NCBI GenBank assembly: GCA_036403815.1
Contig: DASWQH010000068.1
Span: 1-64,000 of the forward strand
Direction: 5' to 3'
Length of the DNA stretch: 64,000 bases
Source of the DNA: JACVRN01 sp036403815
GTDB lineage: Bacteria; Acidobacteriota; Blastocatellia; Pyrinomonadales; Pyrinomonadaceae
Positions 61,221 through 64,000 of the stretch are shown here, piece by piece. Position 1 is the first letter of the stretch, and the number at the start of each line of letters is the position of its first letter. Made by a program: the position numbers and the translations under genes. The notes below the pieces were generated by a model. That model saw only the letters and a program-made list of their open reading frames with translations. It was not told the DNA's origin and searched no databases.

Positions 61221-61628
61221 ATGACAGTCAAATCTGATCGCTGGATTCGCCGCATGGCCGAAGAGGCGCAATTAATTCATCCCTTCAGCCCGACACTCCT
61301 GCGCGAAGTAGAAGGCCGCCGCATCATCTCCGCCGGAGCCTCTTCTTACGGCTACGACATGCAGCTCGCCGACGACGGCTTTAGCGTCTTCTCCCCGATT
61401 CATGGCCGCGAGATTGACCCGAAAAGCTTTGACGAAGACTCACTTGTTGAGCCGCCGCTTCGCACCGCCGAAGACGGCTCGCGCTACTATCTGCTGCCAC
61501 CACACTCCTACGCCCTCGGCGTCACGGTCGAAACCTTCCGCATGCCCCGCAACGTCACAGGCATCTGCATGTGCAAATCAACCTACGCAAGATTCTCTAA
61601 ACCACTTTTCGACTGTATGTATGAGTGA
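61221..61628 (+). pseudogene. dcd: Truncated dCTP deaminase, N-terminal part only
   Basis: The 135-residue frame matches the N-terminal two-thirds of Dcd (SDRWIRRMAEEAQLIHPF; SYGYDMQLADDGFSVFSP; MPRNVTGICMCKSTYARF). It diverges right after CKSTYAR, where the family continues with CGI...; the catalytic Glu segment is missing. The reading then turns into unrelated sequence and stops at TGA. This is exactly the residue where the intein of the next copy begins. The upstream part has the GC and codon look of its neighbours, so this is probably the native gene, broken. Confidence 0.85.
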
Positions 61629-61765
61629 GTGAATAAAATCCTCGAAAATCGCCCTTCCTCTCCGGGAAATAAATACGCAAATTTGTGTTTATTCAAATAT
61701 AGTTCTAAATTTTATCTGCAACGGGTCAGCAGCTTTTCAATCTTCTCAGGAGAACAGCAAGATAA

Positions 61766-62881
61766 ATGAGCATCAAAGCGGATAAATGGATTCGTCGCAT
61801 GGCGCAAGAGCACCGCATGATCGAGCCATTTGAGCCAAATCAAGTTAAAGAAGTTGATGGCAGAAGAATCGTATCTTATGGCACATCCAGCTACGGCTAC
61901 GATGTACGATGCGCCGATGAGTTCAAGCTATTTACCAACGTGTATAGTGCTGTTGTTGACCCTAAGAATTTTGATTCTAAGAGTTTTGTAGATATCAAAG
62001 GCGATCATGTCATCATTCCCCCGAACAGTTTCGCTCTTGCGCGAACGGTAGAGTATTTCCGCATCCCACGAAATGTAATGACAATTTGTCTTGGCAAGAG
62101 CACTTATGCAAGATGCTTTCGCGGCGATACACGAGTGGCATTAGCTGATGGTACTTCGCTAACGTTTGAGGAGATGGCTCGTCGTGCTAACAGCGGACAA
62201 CCCTTTCAAGGTTATAGCATTAGTCCCACAGGACAGATGATCGTATCGCAACTTGAGAATCCAAGATTTATTGGCCGTGACTCTCTGGTCGAAGTTATTC
62301 TTGATAATGAAGCTTCTATCTACTGTACACCAGACCATGAATTCGCGTTGTCCAGCGGCAAAATGCTCCAAGCTGATGTCCTTAGGCCTGGTGATTCGCT
62401 TATGTCTTTTAATCGACAATTAGTAGGAGGATATGAGGCTGCTTATCAATATACTTCATCTTTCAATGCATCCTTACATTTAATAGACAGCGGTTCAAAT
62501 TTGCCTAGCCTCTCTAATCAACTTCAGTATCGGTTAGAGAAATCGCGCAATGACTATAAAGTTTACAAAGTACGTGAGATTGCTGGCGACCATGATGTTT
62601 ACTGTTTGACGGTACCTGGAATTGGTAACTTTGCCCTTGAGGCTGGGGTTTTTGTACGTAACTGCGGGATTATTGTGAACGTAACCCCATTCGAGCCAGA
62701 GTGGGAAGGCTACGTTACGTTAGAGTTTTCAAATACTACTCCCATGCCCGCCAAGATTTATGCTAATGAAGGAGTAGCACAAGTTTTGTTCTTTGAAGCG
62801 GACGAAGTTTGTGAAGTCTCCTATAAGGATCGTGGCGGAAAATATCAAGGGCAGCATGGCGTAACCCCACCGAAACTCTAA
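61766..62881 (+). CDS. dcd: dCTP deaminase with embedded mini-intein
   Basis: The extein parts join at residues 116 and 300. Together they form a 188-residue dCTP deaminase of normal length, with SYGYDVRCADEF, GKSTYAR|CGIIVNVT, and EGYVTLEFSN carrying the catalytic Glu. It deaminates dCTP to dUTP for dTMP synthesis. The 183-residue insert (62114-62662) has intein blocks. GGAG lies 13 nt upstream of ATG 61766. The gene is AT-richer than the upstream truncated copy, so it is probably foreign and replaces it functionally. Splicing is needed for activity. Confidence 0.93.
   Translation: MSIKADKWIRRMAQEHRMIEPFEPNQVKEVDGRRIVSYGTSSYGYDVRCADEFKLFTNVYSAVVDPKNFDSKSFVDIKGDHVIIPPNSFALARTVEYFRIPRNVMTICLGKSTYARCFRGDTRVALADGTSLTFEEMARRANSGQPFQGYSISPTGQMIVSQLENPRFIGRDSLVEVILDNEASIYCTPDHEFALSSGKMLQADVLRPGDSLMSFNRQLVGGYEAAYQYTSSFNASLHLIDSGSNLPSLSNQLQYRLEKSRNDYKVYKVREIAGDHDVYCLTVPGIGNFALEAGVFVRNCGIIVNVTPFEPEWEGYVTLEFSNTTPMPAKIYANEGVAQVLFFEADEVCEVSYKDRGGKYQGQHGVTPPKL
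62114..62662 (+). other. Mini-intein in Dcd (183 residues)
   Basis: The insert starts with Cys (CFRGDTRVALADG, block A). It has TPDH in block B and ends VYCLTVPGIGNFALEAGVFV-RN before Cys300 (blocks F and G). The N-terminal Cys1, the C-terminal Asn and the +1 Cys are present, but the penultimate residue is Arg instead of the usual His. There is no homing endonuclease domain. It interrupts Dcd between KSTYAR and CGIIV, next to the active-site region. Confidence 0.9.
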
Positions 62882-62897
62882 ATCTGTAAGTTATGTG

Positions 62898-62942
62898 ACT
62901 GGAAGCATAACTTTGCCGCTCCGGCAAGCTTATGCTTCCAGT
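62898..62942. terminator. Long hairpin after dcd
   Basis: ACTGGAAGCATAA...TTATGCTTCCAGT has a second inner stem TTGCCG/CGGCAA. It stands 17 bp after the dcd stop. A T-tail is weak, so it could be a terminator or a palindromic repeat. Confidence 0.55.
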
Positions 62943-62989
62943 GTGCTAAAGGGGCAGTCCGTCAGTGGCCGATAGCATGGTGAAGGTTC

Positions 62990-63478
62990 TTATTTGATTA
63001 GGTCCATTTCTGATTTCACTTCGCGCAGAGCTTGCTTGAAGAGGCTATCACGCCCAATCTTGGCGATTTGTTGTTTCGCGTACTCTTTTACTCTAGCTTC
63101 AGATACATAGAGTCCTGAAGCTATGATCTGTTCAATCACTTCTCTAATCACATTGCGAAGCCTCTCCGCAGTTTCCTTGTGAACAGCACTTTGGTAATGT
63201 GTATATTGAGCGGTAATAGCCTTCGAGAGTTCGGGGAATTTTCGTCGTATGAACTCCCTGTTATGTCTAAAACGTCTGGCTACTTCTGAAAACGAGGGAG
63301 GAGGTTCTTCGATGAATGTAGCTTCCAATCGCGCTCGATCTTTGTTTCTATTAAAGGGAGTATTGCAGTATTCCCTAAATCGTTTTGAAACTTCAAGGCA
63401 TAAGTCTTGATAATTGCGATAATAGTAATAGCCTGTATTAACACAGCCAGCTCTTGAGGATATTACATTAATAAGAGG
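62990..63478 (-). pseudogene. 5'-truncated TniQ/TnsD-like remnant
   Basis: On the minus strand the frame is open from 63478 to the stop at 62990 (162 residues) but has no usable start until TTG 63328. The C-terminal wording (PSFSEVARRFRHNREFIRRK, FPELSKAITAQY, ASGLYVSEARVKEY) resembles the helix-turn-helix repeats of TniQ/TnsD-type target-selection proteins of Tn7-like elements. The N-terminal zinc-binding domain is missing. The assignment is moderate and by motif recall only. Confidence 0.5.
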
Positions 63479-63543
63479 TCAGCTCAATATAAGTTTGTGT
63501 TCACTACCTTATCTAGCTACACTAAACTGGATCAAGACAATAA

Positions 63544-64000
63544 ATGAAATATTTTGCTTACGGCTCAAATATGCTTCATCAGCGCTTAAAAAGGCGTGTT
63601 CCATCTGCAAAAATTGTCTCCACGGCCAAGCTAGTAGGTTATAAGCTTCGATTCCATAAACGAGGTCGAGATGGTTCTGGAAAATGCAACGCTTTCAAAA
63701 CTAATGATCCACAGGATAAGGTTTACGGGGCCGTTTTTGAGATTGGTAGCTTAGAGAAAATTGTTTTAGATGAAAGCGAGGGCTTGGGATATGGCTACAA
63801 TGAAGAGCAGGTTGAATTACTTTCCAACGGCAATAAAATCGAAGCTTTCATGTATATTGCTGATAACAGTGCCATAGATGAGTCACTCGCTCCTTATACT
63901 TGGTATAAGGAGTTTGTTGTTAATGGAGCTAAACAAAATTCGTTGCCACCGGAATACATTTCTTATCTAGAAAGCTTTGCTGCAATGAAGGATCCAGATA
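63544..64000 (+). CDS. Gamma-glutamylcyclotransferase (GGCT/AIG2-like) protein, cut by window end
   Basis: The frame starts at ATG 63544 (MKYFAYGSNMLHQRLKRRVP) and stays open to the window end. The YFAYGSNM motif is the signature of GGCT/AIG2-like proteins. YKLRFHKRGRDGSGKCNAF, VYGAVFEI and the later EEQVELL-GYGYNE wording agree. The catalytic Glu is probably in DESEGLGYGYNEE. The fragment covers 152 residues; the end is unseen. The region is AT-rich like the preceding intein-containing dcd. Confidence 0.85.
   Translation, partial: MKYFAYGSNMLHQRLKRRVPSAKIVSTAKLVGYKLRFHKRGRDGSGKCNAFKTNDPQDKVYGAVFEIGSLEKIVLDESEGLGYGYNEEQVELLSNGNKIEAFMYIADNSAIDESLAPYTWYKEFVVNGAKQNSLPPEYISYLESFAAMKDPD

Noticed and set aside
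61221..62881. A split intein joining the two dcd frames
   Set aside because: The first frame ends in FSKPLFDCMYE, with no N-intein block; the second frame holds a complete intein and both exteins by itself.

Overview
The window reads as a 64 kb chromosomal segment of a Gram-negative, didermic bacterium. The best guess is Acidobacteriota of the Blastocatellia/Pyrinomonadales kind. This rests on the gene set (DUF4388 protein, PknB-type kinase, S46 peptidase, DUF4097 proteins, sigma/anti-sigma pairs, bifunctional PBP1A, outer-membrane-type protein), moderately high GC, and very many intergenic palindromic repeats. It is an inference, not a proof. Most of the window is housekeeping or envelope DNA; three places are clearly accessory.

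Layout. 0-10 kb: a ThiF-like E1 enzyme, secreted or membrane proteins of unknown role, a DUF4388 protein, a Ser/Thr kinase fused to ankyrin repeats and a VanY/M15-like (DUF5715) protein. 10.3-15.2 kb: an AT-rich type III restriction-modification pair in the order res-mod, abutting the 3' end of ssrA (tmRNA, 15.3-15.7 kb, tag ANSNELALAA). 16-25 kb: PBP1A, an esterase, a tRNA gene interrupted by a self-splicing group I intron (spliced product tRNA-Asn GUU), and a SWIM/SNF2 helicase with a divergent acidic protein. 25-30 kb: an outer-membrane-type protein, a decayed C-terminal remnant of an MmeI-like restriction-methylation enzyme, a DUF6883-DUF4926 pair, a Uma2 nuclease, a PhyH dioxygenase, an NTF2-like protein, and a nested repeat block holding a 131-bp MITE. 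30-41 kb: an APH-type kinase, a serine hydrolase, murI-rph, a SET-domain protein, an AhpD-like selenoprotein with an in-frame UGA, a histidine kinase, selA and a cold-shock gene. 42-61 kb: an S46 peptidase, an M23 peptidase, an ECF sigma/anti-sigma cluster, a UPF0104 membrane protein, nrdR-hsp20-lon, a MltD-like transglycosylase, comM, and a second sigma/anti-sigma cluster followed by two DUF4097 proteins. 61.2-64 kb: a dcd gene broken exactly at the codon where dcd inteins insert, then an AT-rich segment with a complete intein-containing dcd, a truncated TniQ/TnsD-like remnant and a gamma-glutamylcyclotransferase-like gene cut by the window end.

How parts fit. PBP1A, MltD, the M23 and M15-like proteins and MurI form a peptidoglycan synthesis and remodelling set. 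Lon, Hsp20, tmRNA and the cold-shock protein form a protein-quality and stress set. Two ECF sigma/zf-HC2 clusters suggest envelope-stress signalling. SelA and the CxxU AhpD-like protein show that the organism decodes UGA as selenocysteine; selB, selC and selD must lie elsewhere. The most noteworthy finds are the UGA-containing AhpD homologue with its SECIS hairpin, the intron-split tRNA-Asn, the two-copy dcd locus with a mini-intein, and the multi-family, nested intergenic palindromes.
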